DNA from: Morinoia aosen | Lineage: Eukaryota; Arthropoda; Malacostraca; Amphipoda; Talitridae | Reading direction: 5' to 3' | Assembly (NCBI GenBank): GCA_030386875.1 | Contig: CM059576.1 | Coordinates: 14,078,058 to 14,142,057, forward strand | Length of the DNA: 64,000 nucleotides | The notes under the pieces: model-generated | Told to the model about the DNA's origin: nothing | What the model saw: only the letters and a program-made list of their open reading frames with translations | Databases searched by the model: none | Translations under genes and position numbers: made by a program | Shown here: positions 21,517-33,045 of the stretch, piece by piece | Position numbering within the stretch: the stretch's first letter is position 1 | Layout: each line of letters starts with the position of its first letter

Positions 21517-23914
21517 CTAACCTTCACCATGTTTGCTGGCTAGGTGCCGTTTAAGAGAAATCTTATGGGCAGACAAATATTCACAAAATTCACACTTGAA
21601 AAGCTGACCTTCACCATGTTTGCAGGCCAGGTGACGTTTAAGATTTCCCTTGAGAGCAGAGGAATATTCACAATATTCGCACTTGAACAGCAGACCTTCA
21701 CCATGTTTGCTGGCTCGGTGTAGTTTGAAATCACTCCTACGAGCAGAAGAATAGTCACATAACTCACACTTGAACAGCTGACCCTCACCATGTTTGCTGG
21801 CTAGGTGAAGTTTAAGAGCAACCTTTTGAGCAGAGGAATATTCACATAATTCACACTTGAAAAGCTGACCTTCACCATGTTTGCCGGCCAGGTGACGTTC
21901 AACATTTCCCTTGCGAGCAGAGGAATATTCACATAATTCGCACTTAAACAGCTGACCCTCACCATGTTTGCTGGCTAGGTGATGTTTAAGAGCAACCTTA
22001 TGAGCAGAGGAATATTCACATAATTCGCACTTAAACAGCTGACCCTCACGGTGTTTGCTGACTAGGTGAAGTTTAAGAAAAACCTTATGAGCAGAGGAAT
22101 ATTCACTTAATTCGCACTTAAACAGCTGACCTTTACCATGACTGCAGGCCAGGTGACGTTCAAGATTTCCCTTGAGAGCAGAAGAATATTCACATAATTC
22201 GCACTTGAACAGCTGACCCTCACCATGTTTGCTGGCTAGGTGAAGTTTAAGATTTCCCTTGAGAGGAGAGGAATATTCACAGTATTCGCACCTGAACAGC
22301 TGACCTTCACCATGTTTGCTGGCTCGGTGTAGTTTGACATCACTCCTACGAGTAGAAGAATAGTCACATAACTCACACTTGAACAGCTGACCCTCACCAT
22401 GTTTGCTGGCTAGGTGAAGTTTAAGAGCAACCTTATGAGCAGAGGAATATTCACATAATTCACACTTGAAAAGCTGACCTTCACCATGTTTGCAGGCCAG
22501 GTGACGTTTAAGAGCAACCTTATGAGCAGAGGAATATTCACATAATTCGCACTTAAACAGCTGACCCTCACCATGTTTGCTGGCTAGGTGAAGTTTAAGA
22601 GCAACCTTATGAGCAGAGAAATATTCACATAATTCGCACTTGAACAGCTGACCCTCACCATGTTTGCTGGCTAGGTGAAGTTTAAGATTTCCCTTGAGAG
22701 GAGAGGAATATTCACATGATACGCACTTAAACTGCTGACCTTCACCATGTTTGCTGGCTAGGTGAAGTTTAAGATTTCCCTTGCGAGCAGAGGAATATTC
22801 ACATAATTCACACTTGAAAAGCTGACCTTCACCATGTTTGCCGGCCAGGTGACGTTCAAGATTTCCCTTGACAGCAGAGGAATATTCACATAATTCGCAC
22901 TTAAACAGCTGACCCTCACCATGTTTGCTGGCTAGGTGACGTTCAAGATTTCCCTTGCGAGCAGAGGAATATTCACATAATTCACACTTGAAAAGCTGAC
23001 CTTCACCATGTTTGCCGGCCAGGTAACGTTTAAAGTCAACCTTATGAGCAGAGGAATATTCACACAATTCGCACTTGAACAGCTGACCTTTACCATGTTT
23101 GTTAGCTTGATATGGTTCATCTTCGTTTCTACGAGCTGGGTCATTCAAGTTACGCCTGTAAAGTCGACTTTGAACATTTCTGCTTATTTGAGGTCCTATT
23201 TTGCCTTTACCAGACAAACACTGCTTCAAGTTTCCTTCATTTGCTGAAGAACATTTGCACCCTTCACACTTGTACACCATACTATTGTGCAATGCACCTT
23301 CTTTAGGTGAATCAGAACTGGACTCAACGACAAAACGAAAGTTACAGAAATCACACCTAAGCTCTTCCTGACCATGTTTATTACGTCGCTTTTTACCCGT
23401 CATTTTCACACCTGGATTTTGATAACTCCAGGATAGACCTTCGTGCCGGCTTTCATTATCATGCTGCTCCACTATGTGCCGCTTCAAAATACTCATGTAC
23501 ACAGTAGAGTAATCACACAACCCACAATCGATGTAACATCCCAATTTGTGCCTGACACGGAGGTGCATCTCCATAAGGTCCCTCCTACCAGTGGAGTAAT
23601 CACAATGTTCACACAGTAAGGGCCGTGACGTGAGTCCGTCAGGAGGTGCGGCCTCAACACCACTGCCGCTACCCGACACATCTGATGGTAGCGAGTCAGC
23701 GCTCCCTTGAGATGCTCCAGCACGTCCCTGATGAACAGCAATTGTGTTGCACGCACCAAAGCTGCCTTCTCTCAATTCATCCTCTGCTTCTACGTGCCCT
23801 GAACGTGCCTCAGTGCTGTCATTATCCACTTTTCTCTTGAAAGTAACTGCATGAGAGCCTGAACTTGAACTGGCCTGTGAGGAAAACTTTTCGTGATTAT
23901 TACTGGCCAAGATT
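21517..23914 (-). CDS. C2H2 zinc-finger protein, terminal exon with 18-finger array
   Basis: Probable nuclear DNA-binding protein. The open frame has no ATG at its head; it follows a strong 3' splice site (TTTTTTTCCCCCTGAG, exon starts 23,914), so it is an internal or terminal exon. Residue numbers count from codon 23,910. Residues 1-95 are Ser/acidic-rich. Two ordinary fingers lie at about 100-121 and 129-150. A degenerate region with broken Cys/His pairs spans 186-235. Then 18 tandem fingers (271-792) follow C-x2-C-x12-H-x4-H in 29-residue units with an HGEGQLFKC linker instead of TGEKPF. Unit 1 has Tyr for the first His (FKRYLAG) and unit 12 has Ser for the second Cys (KCELSEY), so 16 look fully competent. 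DNA target and partners are unknown. Confidence 0.9.
21520..23100 (-). repeat. 87-bp coding tandem repeat, 18 units with 7-unit higher-order duplication
   Basis: 1,581 bp is 18 units of 87 bp plus the terminal KHGEG. Units 8-10 and 15-17 carry the same succession (KVALKLH, then RRSD-KLHR, then EYCEYSS with KGNLK) at an offset of 609 bp, exactly seven units. The DNA at about 21,727-21,840 and 22,336-22,450 is nearly identical. This indicates unequal exchange or gene conversion of multi-finger blocks. Confidence 0.85.
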
Positions 23915-24339
23915 CTCAGGGGGAAAAAAACGCATTATACGCAAATTGTAATTAGAAGTACCTATGTACTTGGTGAAAATGTACTTTTGAGACCAAGTAG
24001 TGCACTTGTGCATCCATTCTAAATTTAAATCCTTAGCAAATGCGCTCAACTGTTGAAAAAATACAACAAAAATATATGAAAAATAGTACAGGAAGCAAAA
24101 AATAATGATGGCACATGAGACATTTGAGAAGCGCATTCTTTCTTCATAAGAGGGTATTACTTCAAAATAGAGCAAAAATTTAACGAAGTGTTCATGAAAA
24201 ATCATCTACATCCAATGGCACTTGTCATGACCACATTATTTTGGATAATGATTCCTACACAAAATTTTACTGTCATCATTTTTCTCCTTGCAACACAAAA
24301 CTAACTTGATTATTCTTCTTGAATTTAAAAGCAACTTCA

Positions 24340-24790
24340 AAGCATCATCAAACGATCACTGGCGTAAACCAGTTAAAATGCGTCGTGCAAGTCAACTCAC
24401 TGAGGTACAACGCAATTAAGAAAGGGCTCCACAACACGGGATACAGGAAGCATGCTGAAAATAGCTTCGAAACCATTAATCAAGGGACCATGGCTTAATC
24501 AACACTAGCTGTGGTTGGGGAATGGGAACAAAGTTGATCACATCGAGAATTACAAAACAAGACTCAATACCAGCAGTCAGAGATACAAACATTCACTTTA
24601 TGACAGGCACAAAAATTTTTGAAAAAAAGATATATTAACACTAACCATCAATTAGGTAATGAAATAGACTATAAATCTCAATTCGACAGATTTGAAATTC
24701 GAGAATATTGGAGTGTGCAGTGAGATTTTTTTCTGGAACCAGAGTAAAACATCGCTCATCAGCAAAGCAAGAAACACGTATAAAAATCAG
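24340..24790. repeat. intronic tandem duplication, copy 1 (copy 2 at 24,905-25,950)
   Basis: Shares AACGATCACT, GCGTAAACCAGTT, GTCAACTCACTGAGG, AAGAAAGGGCTCCAC, ATCAACACTAGCTGTGGTTG and a CTGGAACCAGAG segment, in order, with 24,905-25,950. Offset is about 565 bp before copy 2 is interrupted. It lies in the presumed intron upstream of the terminal zinc-finger exon; I see no exon in it. Confidence 0.75.
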
Positions 24791-24904
24791 AAATCTGACT
24801 CGTACTTAATACGGTTTCACGTTAGGCAACAGTTCCACACAGACATCTTTAAATCACAAGTTTGGCAGCCAATGTTTAAAGAAGTTGAGAAGGCAAACAA
24901 AAAC

Positions 24905-25950
24905 TTCCAAGCATCTTGAAACGATCACTAGCGTAAACCAGTTGAAGTGCATCGTTCATGTCAACTCACTGAGGCACAACGCTATTAAGAAAGGGCTCCA
25001 CGACACTGAAGAGACAAAAAGCATGCTGAAATTAGCGTTGATAACATTAATTAAGGGACCATAGCTTAATCAACACTAGCTGTGGTTGGGGAACAGAAAT
25101 AAAGTGGATCACATCGAGAATAACAAAACAAGACTCAATACCAGCATTCAAAGATATTATCACTCTACAACAGGCACAATTTTCGAAAATTAATTATATT
25201 GCACTAAATACCAATAAGGGAATCAAATCTATATATTAACACGCTAACCTGTGCGTCACGCCCTTCAACATCATTGCGGTATCTATGACACGGGTTGGCT
25301 CGTGTCGGGTCGCGCTCCATTAGAGAGAGTGAGGATGAGAAGGAAGAGAGAGAGAGGGAGAGGGGCAGGGGGAGATGAAAATTATTTAAAGCTTTTAAAT
25401 TTTTAAGATTTATGAATTTTTGGAAGATTTCGAGTTTTTTAGTTTGTTGGAATAGGATAGGTTAAGATAGAACAGGTTAGTACATGTTATGTTAGGATGG
25501 GTAAGATTAGAATGTTATGATAGAATTTGTTAGGTAATGTTGACCGAATTTTTTCACCGGTCTACCTAGCTTATTGATGACATTGGTTAAAGTTAGGTTA
25601 GGATAGGTTAGGTTGGGTTAGGATAGGTTAGGTTGGGTTAGGATAGGTTAAGATATGTTATGTTAGGATAGTTTTGGATAGCTTAGGTCAGGAGAAGATA
25701 GGTTTGAATATGTTAAGATATGTTAGGTTAGAATATGTTACTTCAAAATCTGAGAGGTAATGCTGACCAAATGCTTTTCACGGATCCACCTAGCTTATTG
25801 ATGACATTCTCCGTGGAATTTCCACGGGCCCTTCTAGTAACCAATAAATCTTGATTCAACAGAATTAAAACTCGAAAATAATGGTGTGCAGGGAGACTAT
25901 TTTTCTGGAACCAGAGGAAAACATTGCTCAGCTGCTAATGACACAGCTTG
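24905..25950. repeat. intronic tandem duplication, copy 2, interrupted
   Basis: Second copy of the 24,340 unit. Its order is broken by about 600 bp (25,238-25,836) and then resumes near AATAAATCTTGATTCAACAG, which corresponds to 24,672-24,690 in copy 1. Confidence 0.7.
25238..25836. mobile_element. insertion with degenerate TTAGGT tract
   Basis: Absent from the paralogous unit at 24.65 kb, so it is an insertion. It contains an AG-rich run (25,325-25,375) and then about 300 bp of GGTTAGGTTGGGTTAGGATA-like sequence. CACCTAGCTTATTGATGACATT occurs twice (near 25,568 and 25,785). It ends near GGAATTTCCACGGGCCC. The same end motif and TTAGG-like sequence occur in both arms of the fold-back element at 52-56 kb. 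No clear target duplication was found. Confidence 0.6.
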
Positions 25951-26334
25951 CAATAAATTAAGCTAATCTAAAGTGAGATTCTTCAAATCTTTCATAAAGC
26001 AATTAGAATGAAATTAAATCCACTGAATGACAAGTTTTGTTAATTATATCTGAAATGCTAACAACAGAAAGAGGTGAAAGCAACAAAAATGAAATAAATG
26101 TCACCATATAGTGGCCAAGAGCGGGTAAAAACAGATTACAGTTTAATTAAATTCATATTTTATGTGCAATTATAAATACTCTACTGAAAACCAACAAAAG
26201 CATTCAAGAAGCAAATGAGTAATCACTTGGAAGCTTTCAAGATGAGGCAATGTAACCAATCGGAAGCATTCAAGAGGAGAGTAAGCAATCCACTTGAAGC
26301 ACTCAAGAAATGAGTAAACAACCAATTGCAGCAC

Positions 26335-26456
26335 CTGGGGTTCCTGATGCCAGTCAATGGGCTCGTCCTTTACAGTAACGGCCTCCAGCTCAGCGTCATG
26401 CACTTCACTTTTGATGTAAATATCTTTTAGATGGCTCTCAGAGCTCGGCCCATCAC
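26335..26456 (-). CDS. zinc-finger gene, exon 2 (acidic VKDEP segment)
   Basis: A 122-nt exon bounded by a 3' splice site (TGTGCAG, exon begins 26,456) and a CAG/GTGCTG 5' splice site after 26,335. With exon 1 it completes a split Gly codon (G + GT) and gives 78 codons in one frame. It encodes an acidic stretch with IKSEV and VKDEPIDWHQEPQ. Short acidic KxEP-type leaders are common upstream of arthropod multi-C2H2 arrays. Reading past 26,335 gives leucine-rich non-homologous sequence, which supports the splice. Confidence 0.65.
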
Positions 26457-28703
26457 CTGCACATGACAAAAGCTCATTGAAAAAAATTGCATCTGAGATA
26501 ACAAATCTAGTAACAGCTCTTTATGTGTTAAAATGCAAAGATAATTTCATGATTTTGACAATGTCTACAATTTGGTTAATATTTTAATACATAAAAACTG
26601 GAACAATCTAGAAAATTTTGAAAAAATCAAGTAATAATTATAGCAGACAACACAATGCAACCCTTTCAACTAAATAGTTAATACTCCAAAAGCTTTGGAG
26701 ATTAATTGAGCTTAATCATATTTTAGGTTACACTAGCAAATTTAAATGACAATATTAAGCAAGAAACAAAGTCTTCAGAATAAATAGTAGTTACAATTCA
26801 GAATAAACAAGCAATTCTAATAAAATTTGCATTAAAAAATGTGTTTTGCACTTCACTATATTTCTGAAGGACATCAAGCAAGTTTGAATTAAAAATTAAT
26901 GTAAACCAATGATTAAATCATTCATGCAACAATTCGAATTGAATTAAATCTAGTGAGTGACATCTTTCTCAATTAGGACACCATTTCTCAACCTTGTGGG
27001 AGGAAGTTTCACACTGAAGACAAAGACCAAAACTCAACATAACTCCTTATACCACTGAAGTCCTCATCTTTAATATATCAATACCACAGATTTTTTGAAA
27101 GTTTTCAAAGTGGATTAGATGCAAGTTTAAGCGTACTTTTCCACAACTAAGGTGTTATAAAGTTAGGAAGGAGAAAGGCACCATTTAGTATGGTGTTGAG
27201 GAAATGAGGAATCTATCCACAAGCTGCACAGAAACAGTAGGTCAAGAAACAAGTTCATGAAACAAGATTACACTGGGTGCAGAAAGTAATGAATACTGAA
27301 AAACCCGATAGAAGCAAACCACAAAAAAATGGTCCATAACACAACAAAAAATGTATTCTAAAAAAGGGTTTCCATACTTTAGAGCTGCACTTCACATGTT
27401 TCCTCTGGGAGTGCTTATTTTCATAGAAACAATAGTTGTACCCCCACGAGGGGGTGATGGTTTTTAAACACACGACATTACACTAGTAGCATGGTTCAGC
27501 AGAAAGAAAGAATATCAGTGAGATAAGGTTTACTCTGGGAGTAATTCTTACAAAAATCCATGGTGTGAATGCTCAGGTGGCAGACACTAAAAGTTGTGTC
27601 ATGTATAAAATTAATAAACATGGTACTCCACTGATCTACTCCGAACAGAGATTTACATGCAGTATTGCACTCATACATGCTCACACATCATCTACACACA
27701 TGGCTGTGTACACCAAAATGCATGAAAAATGACAGCATAAACCCAAAAACAATAAGTTACAGATAATGTTGATAACACTAAAACTTTGTGTCTCGTGTTG
27801 CCACATCTCCACTCATAGCATGGGACTTTCAATTTGTCTATGCTCCTGATATTCACAAAACGTACGTACCAATTGCACTATATTCAAACTTTGTTTCATC
27901 TTCTGTATGACTCAAGAAATTCTATTGAAACCAGAATTGGCCATACAGACCATGTCAAAATAATGATTTGAGAGAAATATTTTTTGTGCAATTTGGTTTC
28001 ACTCCTGAACACAATTTTTGCAACATTATATCCTATTAGTGTAGATGAACCATCAAAAACGAGGGGATATGATATTTTATCTAAATAAATCTCCCAGATG
28101 TAAATGACAAACAACTATATCCATCCTAAGTAAAATATCCACGATCAAGTACCTGGAACACTTTGAACGCAATTGGTAAAACTGAAGTTCAATATTCAAC
28201 TCAAATTTAATATCAATAGTAATAGGTAATTTTGAAACTAGCATCAGTAACTGAATCATACCCTCATCTAGCTTTAAATAAGTAATCAGGAAAATTGAGT
28301 GTCCAACTACTGGTAAATCAACAGCATTATGAAAATCTTATCCATTGCCACCAGCAGCACACGTTGCAGCCAGAGTGTTAAGAGCTTGACAGAAAGACAG
28401 GCCAACCAAACAAGCAACACCTGTGAATCCATGTAGAAACTCTGCCGATTTTGATAAGATGGGGAACATCATAAAAAACATAGAAATTTGCTTATTTAAA
28501 AAGACACCTGAGTTTATTATTATATAATGATAATTAATTTTTCTTTACAACATTTCATGATATCATTAAGAGTAGGTCTTGCCCTCAAACCAGTAAGGTG
28601 TGTCTATATACCATTTGTGTTTATTACCACACTAGAAAAGCTTAGTTTTCTGCTTTAATATCAACTTTCTTTGTCTCATACCCAGAACAGAGCTAAGTCT
28701 CAC
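26457..28703 (-). other. presumed intron 1 of the zinc-finger gene
   Basis: Non-coding apart from an R1 copy at 27,150-27,458. A short stretch near 28,085-28,150 resembles the fold-back element arms. Small ORFs here have no recognisable motifs. Confidence 0.5.
27150..27458 (+). repeat. dispersed repeat R1, intronic copy
   Basis: GGCACCATTTAGTATGG, GCACAGAAACAGTAGG, TCATGAAACAAGA, ATGGTCC and a final CCCCCACGAGGGGG, in the usual order. Confidence 0.65.
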
Positions 28704-28815
28704 CTTGCGTCATGTTCTCCTCTGTAGCTTCTTGCTTGATGAAATCCTGCCTGCAACACAGCCTCTCCACTTCATCATACATCAGCTTGCTCATCATAAC
28801 CACTGCAAGCTCCAT
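28704..28815 (-). CDS. zinc-finger gene, exon 1 (start codon)
   Basis: ATG at 28,815 (context CCCAGCATGG), followed by 37 codons with MELAVVMMSKLMYDEVERLC and FIKQEATEENMTQ. It ends at a CAAG/GTGAGA 5' splice site after 28,704. The final G plus the first two bases of exon 2 make Gly in frame. The FIKQEATEE and VKDEP style suits the N-terminus of a zinc-finger transcription factor. That this exon belongs to the array at 21.5-23.9 kb is inferred from strand, order and style, not proven. Confidence 0.6.
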
Positions 28816-29182
28816 GCTGGGTGCTTAGGTACCTGAGCAATGGGATGCTTGTTTGCTCTAATATTTGAGAAAACTGAAGCTATAACTTGAAAAAATTAAA
28901 AACATTACACTGTTCTACCATCATTAAAGAAAATAATAAGTGGCCACACATTTCAATAATGCAATATAACCATACATCGAGTGGATTAGACAATATAAAA
29001 TCATTTAATGAAAGAATAGAATAATTTTGTTTTCGTCTTTGTGTTATTGTATGAACCACTCAAAGCTTTTGAAGTGAAAAAAGTGTGCAGTCAAAAAAAA
29101 AAATATACCTGTTTTTTTTTATTCTTTAGTTTTTCAAATGAAACACGCACTATTGAATTACTTTGCAAGTTAATTTTTTTTA
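28816..29182. other. region upstream of zinc-finger exon 1
   Basis: Would contain the 5' UTR and promoter of the zinc-finger gene. I see no convincing TATA or initiator element. Confidence 0.3.
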
Positions 29183-29545
29183 GGTTAGATTAGATTATTA
29201 GTTTAAGCCTCCCTATCCGCAACAAAGGCTATCTAAAGAGAGGAAGGAAGAAGGCACCATTTAGGATGGAGTTAAAGAAACGTGGAATCTGTGCAGAAAG
29301 GGCACAGAAACAGAAAGCTAAGAAAGAAGTTCATGAAACAAGAAAAAGTTGAAGAAGAAAGTAGTAGGTGCTGAAAAACAGGACAGCAGTGAACCGAAAA
29401 AAGATGGTCCGTAACAAAACAAAAACCTATTCAATTTTAACAAAAAAGAAAGCCTACCTAACCTTTAGCTCATTCCCTCACATAGTCCCCCTGGGAGCGC
29501 TAATTCCCATAAATACAAAAGTTGTATCCCCCTGAGGGGTTGCAA
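29183..29545 (+). repeat. dispersed repeat R1, best-preserved copy
   Basis: Full set of landmarks: TTAGATTAGATTATTAG, AAGCCTCCCTATCC, GGCACCATTTAGGATGGAGT, CAGGACAGCAGTGAACCG, AAAGATGGTCC, CCCCCTGGGAGCGCTAATTC and TGTATCCCCCTGAGGGG at the end. No ORF, no A/B boxes and no terminal inverted repeat are evident. Confidence 0.7.
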
Positions 29546-30070
29546 GTTAATTCTTTAATTTTTTCTGATCTGTTCATTTATAAAAATCAGCAAGCACAAG
29601 ATGAGAATATTTATTTTTGGGTCTCATATGATCAATCAATAATTAATATATGAGAGAAATCAAAAGTTCATATATTAACTAGAAAATCAAATTGTACAAG
29701 TTACTGTCTTCATTAGGATCTCCCATTGATGGGACATCTTCAAGGCAAAAGTACATAGTTGTCTAGATTTAGTTTTAGAATGTTATCTGTCTGTTACAAA
29801 TTAGGGTTCACAAAATGGTTGCAATTACATATCATTAGTACTTATGCCATGAGAATTAGTAAGATGGATGTAATCATTGTCATAATTAAAACTAGACCTT
29901 GAGAACTGACATAGCAAATTCAAATGTAGCACACAATGAAGGAACAATGCTACACAAAAAACGTCCATTCACAAATATGCTCAAGAATATTTCAGTTCAA
30001 CCAAGATTATTTCTAAATGAAAACGAAATTACAACAGATGACATTTTTTTCTTATAATATACAATCCATA

Positions 30071-31460
30071 AACACAGTGTTTGTAAACTCATGGTACAAA
30101 CTTTGGCAGTGGGTAGAAAAATTGAAAAAAAAAAAAAACTTTTTGATGAATAACAAAAAGTCTGGACAGAAATTGTTTATAGAAAATTGAATGAGAAGTT
30201 TCACAATCCCTGCATCTGGCAACATTTTTCTACATGTGTGGTCCATGGTGTGAAGTAGTTTGACACTACTAATTGCAACCCAAATTTCAAAAAAGCAGAT
30301 ATGCGCATGGCATGTTGATACAAGATTGACAGCTAGACTGCATACAGAGCAGTTCTGCAACTGTAATGTACCTGATCATTGATTTTTTAAAAGGTTGCAT
30401 CAACATCCGCAAGATGTCTGCAGTTTAGAGGTGAAGAGAAGAGAAGCAGATGGTTGAAGGCATGGGAAAATTTCCGCTGAGGATGAAGAGCAGATACTAC
30501 ACGACACATGATCTCGGAATACGTTGCTACTCTAAAGTATGGAACATACTCCATGCTGATGGCCTGTACTCTTCATGTTATGAGAGTAAAAGAACTGCTG
30601 CCAACCAACTTATAGCCCCGTGAACGATTTGCATGCTGGTTCATATATGAGAATAATGCAGATTATGAATTTTAAAAGAGTGTACTCTCAACTGATGAGG
30701 CAACTTTCACGCGCGGTAGAATGTTTAACACGCATAACTTACACTTGTGGCAACCTGACAACCCACATGCTTAGCATCAGCGCAACCACCAAGTGCGGTC
30801 TACTGTGAATGTAAGGGCAGGAATTATTGGCAACCATTTGGTTGGGCTGTATGTGCTTCCAGCATGTTTACCGGAGAAAAACCATCAAGTTCTTCTCAGG
30901 GAGTTATTACCTGACCTAGAAAATGTACTTTCGGATACACAACGCAACAAGTGGTTTCAACACAACGGAGCTCCACCACATGTCACTAGGGATGTGCGTC
31001 AATATCTTCACTGTACCTTTCTTAACAAATGGATAGGATAATTTGAACCCGTACCATGGCCAGCACAGTCACCAGATATAACACCTTTAGACATCTACCT
31101 TTGAGGTCACATGAACAGTTTAGTTTCTGAATCGCCAATGGCAACAGAGTTGGATCTGATTGGAAGGATAGTAGAGGCTGCAGGACGCTTTACGGATGAT
31201 TCACAAGTGTCTAATCATGTCCAGGAATCAATACTGCATAGGTACAGAACCTGCATTGTAGCAGAAAGTGGTCCTATTAAGCATCTACTGTAAAATACAT
31301 CCATGCAAGATGTTAAGTGGAGGTAGCTTCAAGCTGTGGAGAATCATTATGATTCTATATCTTGTAAATGATTAATTTCCATACTTCTTATTATTTGTAA
31401 AAAAATTTCAGCTTTTCTACCCACTGCCAAAGTTTGTACCATGAGTTTACAAGCATCCTG
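30071..31460 (+). mobile_element. mariner/Tc1-like element, decayed
   Basis: Terminal inverted repeats of about 45 bp: the left (30,075-30,120) and the complement of the right (31,403-31,460) share TTGTAAACTCATGGTACAAA and CTTTGGCAGTGGGTAGAAAA. TA dinucleotides flank at 30,069-30,070 and 31,461-31,462, as expected for this superfamily. The transposase inside is full of stops. Confidence 0.85.
30670..31293 (+). pseudogene. mariner-like transposase pseudogene
   Basis: DDE transposase remnant that would have cut and rejoined the element at TA sites. Readable order: STDEATFTRG (first Asp) near 30,690, VNVRAGIIGNHLVG at 30,800, the WFQHNGAPPHVTR block near 30,950, WPAQSPDITPLDIYL near 31,060 (third acidic site), then a C-terminal helix segment. 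The second catalytic position is Asn, where family members have Asp (QHDGAPxH). In-frame stops occur near 30,773, after KWIG at 31,039 and at 31,104. The N-terminal helix-turn-helix is too decayed to trace. Confidence 0.85.
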
Positions 31461-31462
31461 TA

Positions 31463-33045
31463 TGAGGCTATACAAATAATTACCATTCTAAAAATTGAAG
31501 AGACCCTGCCATTTTGGGTAATTTTCCTGTATAGAATTTAACAGATAAAATTATAAAACAATTATAAATATCATAGTGGCTGCTACCATCCACTGAAAAT
31601 TCTTCAAATTGTTGATCTTCAGTATTTCTGACAGCGTTAAAAGCTTCAATTCCTTACTTCACCCCCCTTTCTGGCTGCAAACAACTGTTAAAGGGATTGA
31701 AACCAAAAAAATAAGTGAAAATTGATGAGACCAATTATCTAACAGCATTTATAAACCAGCAATAATCAACAGCATGTGCATAAAATGATTAACATAGCAG
31801 AAAAAATCACAGATGCTGAACACTTGAGTATTAGTTTGTTGAAGGCTTCATTACCATTATATAAATGTTTTCACAGGGGAAAGACAAAATATTATATATT
31901 ATAAACTAAAGAAAATGTGTAGTTAAGGAACATAGTGTGTTCAAGCTACTCCATGTAATAAAACAGATAATTTGGAGGGATTAAAACCAAAAAGTAAAAA
32001 AAGAGGAATGAAAACCCACAGAAGATAAGTGGATACTGCACAAAACATGAAATAAACACAGGTCTATTCAAAGGTGACACAACTCAACAGCTGGAAGATA
32101 TTTCTCACCTTGCTCAGGCTAACTAGATGAACAGTAGACTCATGACTACTAGGGACTCCTCAAGCCAAACCTTGCATTCTCTAGACATCTTTCGAATTCA
32201 TGATTCAGCCCTGAAACTGATGCAAATGATGCTATATTAAGATATCAAAAAGCTAGTTTATTTAAAAAAATTAGGGTTGTGATGGCAAGTGTACTCACGT
32301 ATATTTTACCAAAAAGAACAAGATCTTTAATAGTTTCTGTTTCATGTTCAACTTTTGAAATAGCCACCACAAGATTCAAAACATGCATAACACAGAGAAA
32401 AATTTGCAAGAATTTATTGTGGTAAGTACAGATTCGGATGGGCGTAATGACTTCTCAAATGTATAAGTAAATTGTGAAGAGAATTTTGCCAAGAAACATA
32501 CAACTTGATAAATTGTCTCCAAAAAAAATGAAACTACAGCCCACATGGTATATGAAACTGTAGATTAGTTGAAGGGCTGATTTCCTCAATGACTAATTTC
32601 ACATAGATCAAATTTTTCTATGTCAACTAGATTAGCGAGTTGGGTCTTTTTTAGATTCATTTTTGACTTGGTAACATGAAGGATATTTTATATTGCACAT
32701 TGCTCTACTGAAAAACAATGCCAGGGAAGTCATTTATTTTATATGCTTTGAAGGATGTTGTAGCACAAATTGATATTCATATTGGTGAATGTCTTGAGAC
32801 TGGTGGTGTTGGTTATTTTGACAGCCAAACAGATCAAAATAAAATGTTAGATTTTAGTCCTCTCTATGAAACTATGATTATTTCATTCAAGCTTTTCATA
32901 ACAATTTGAAAATTGGAAGTATTTACAGATTGGCTACACCATTAACTGACACTAGTAATCACCGAAGTCAATCCCCTCCACACATGAAAGATGGCTAACC
33001 AGCAGGAATCAGATTCACCCCTACAGTCAAACAACCCACAGATTG
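31463..33045. other. no feature recognised
   Basis: AT-rich sequence. The 63-residue ORF at 32,718-32,909 lacks recognisable motifs. Confidence 0.45.

Larger units (their letters stand above)
23915..26334 (-). other. presumed intron(s) between zinc-finger exon 2 and the terminal exon
   Basis: Filled by the tandem duplication and its insertion. Exon 2 ends in phase 0, while both usable 3' splice sites of the terminal exon (before 23,914 or inside GGCCAG at 23,904) need two preceding bases. Either a small exon of length 3n+2 lies here that I could not find, or exon 2 uses another donor. Confidence 0.5.

Noticed and set aside
21520-23100. Satellite or CRISPR-like array
   Set aside because: The 87-bp repeats encode in-frame zinc fingers without unique spacers.
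22932-23144. Minus-strand ORF in another frame of the finger array
   Set aside because: Out-of-frame reading of the same tandem repeat.
25560-25745. True telomere or interstitial telomere array
   Set aside because: Repeats are degenerate, short and bounded by element-like ends that recur elsewhere in the window.
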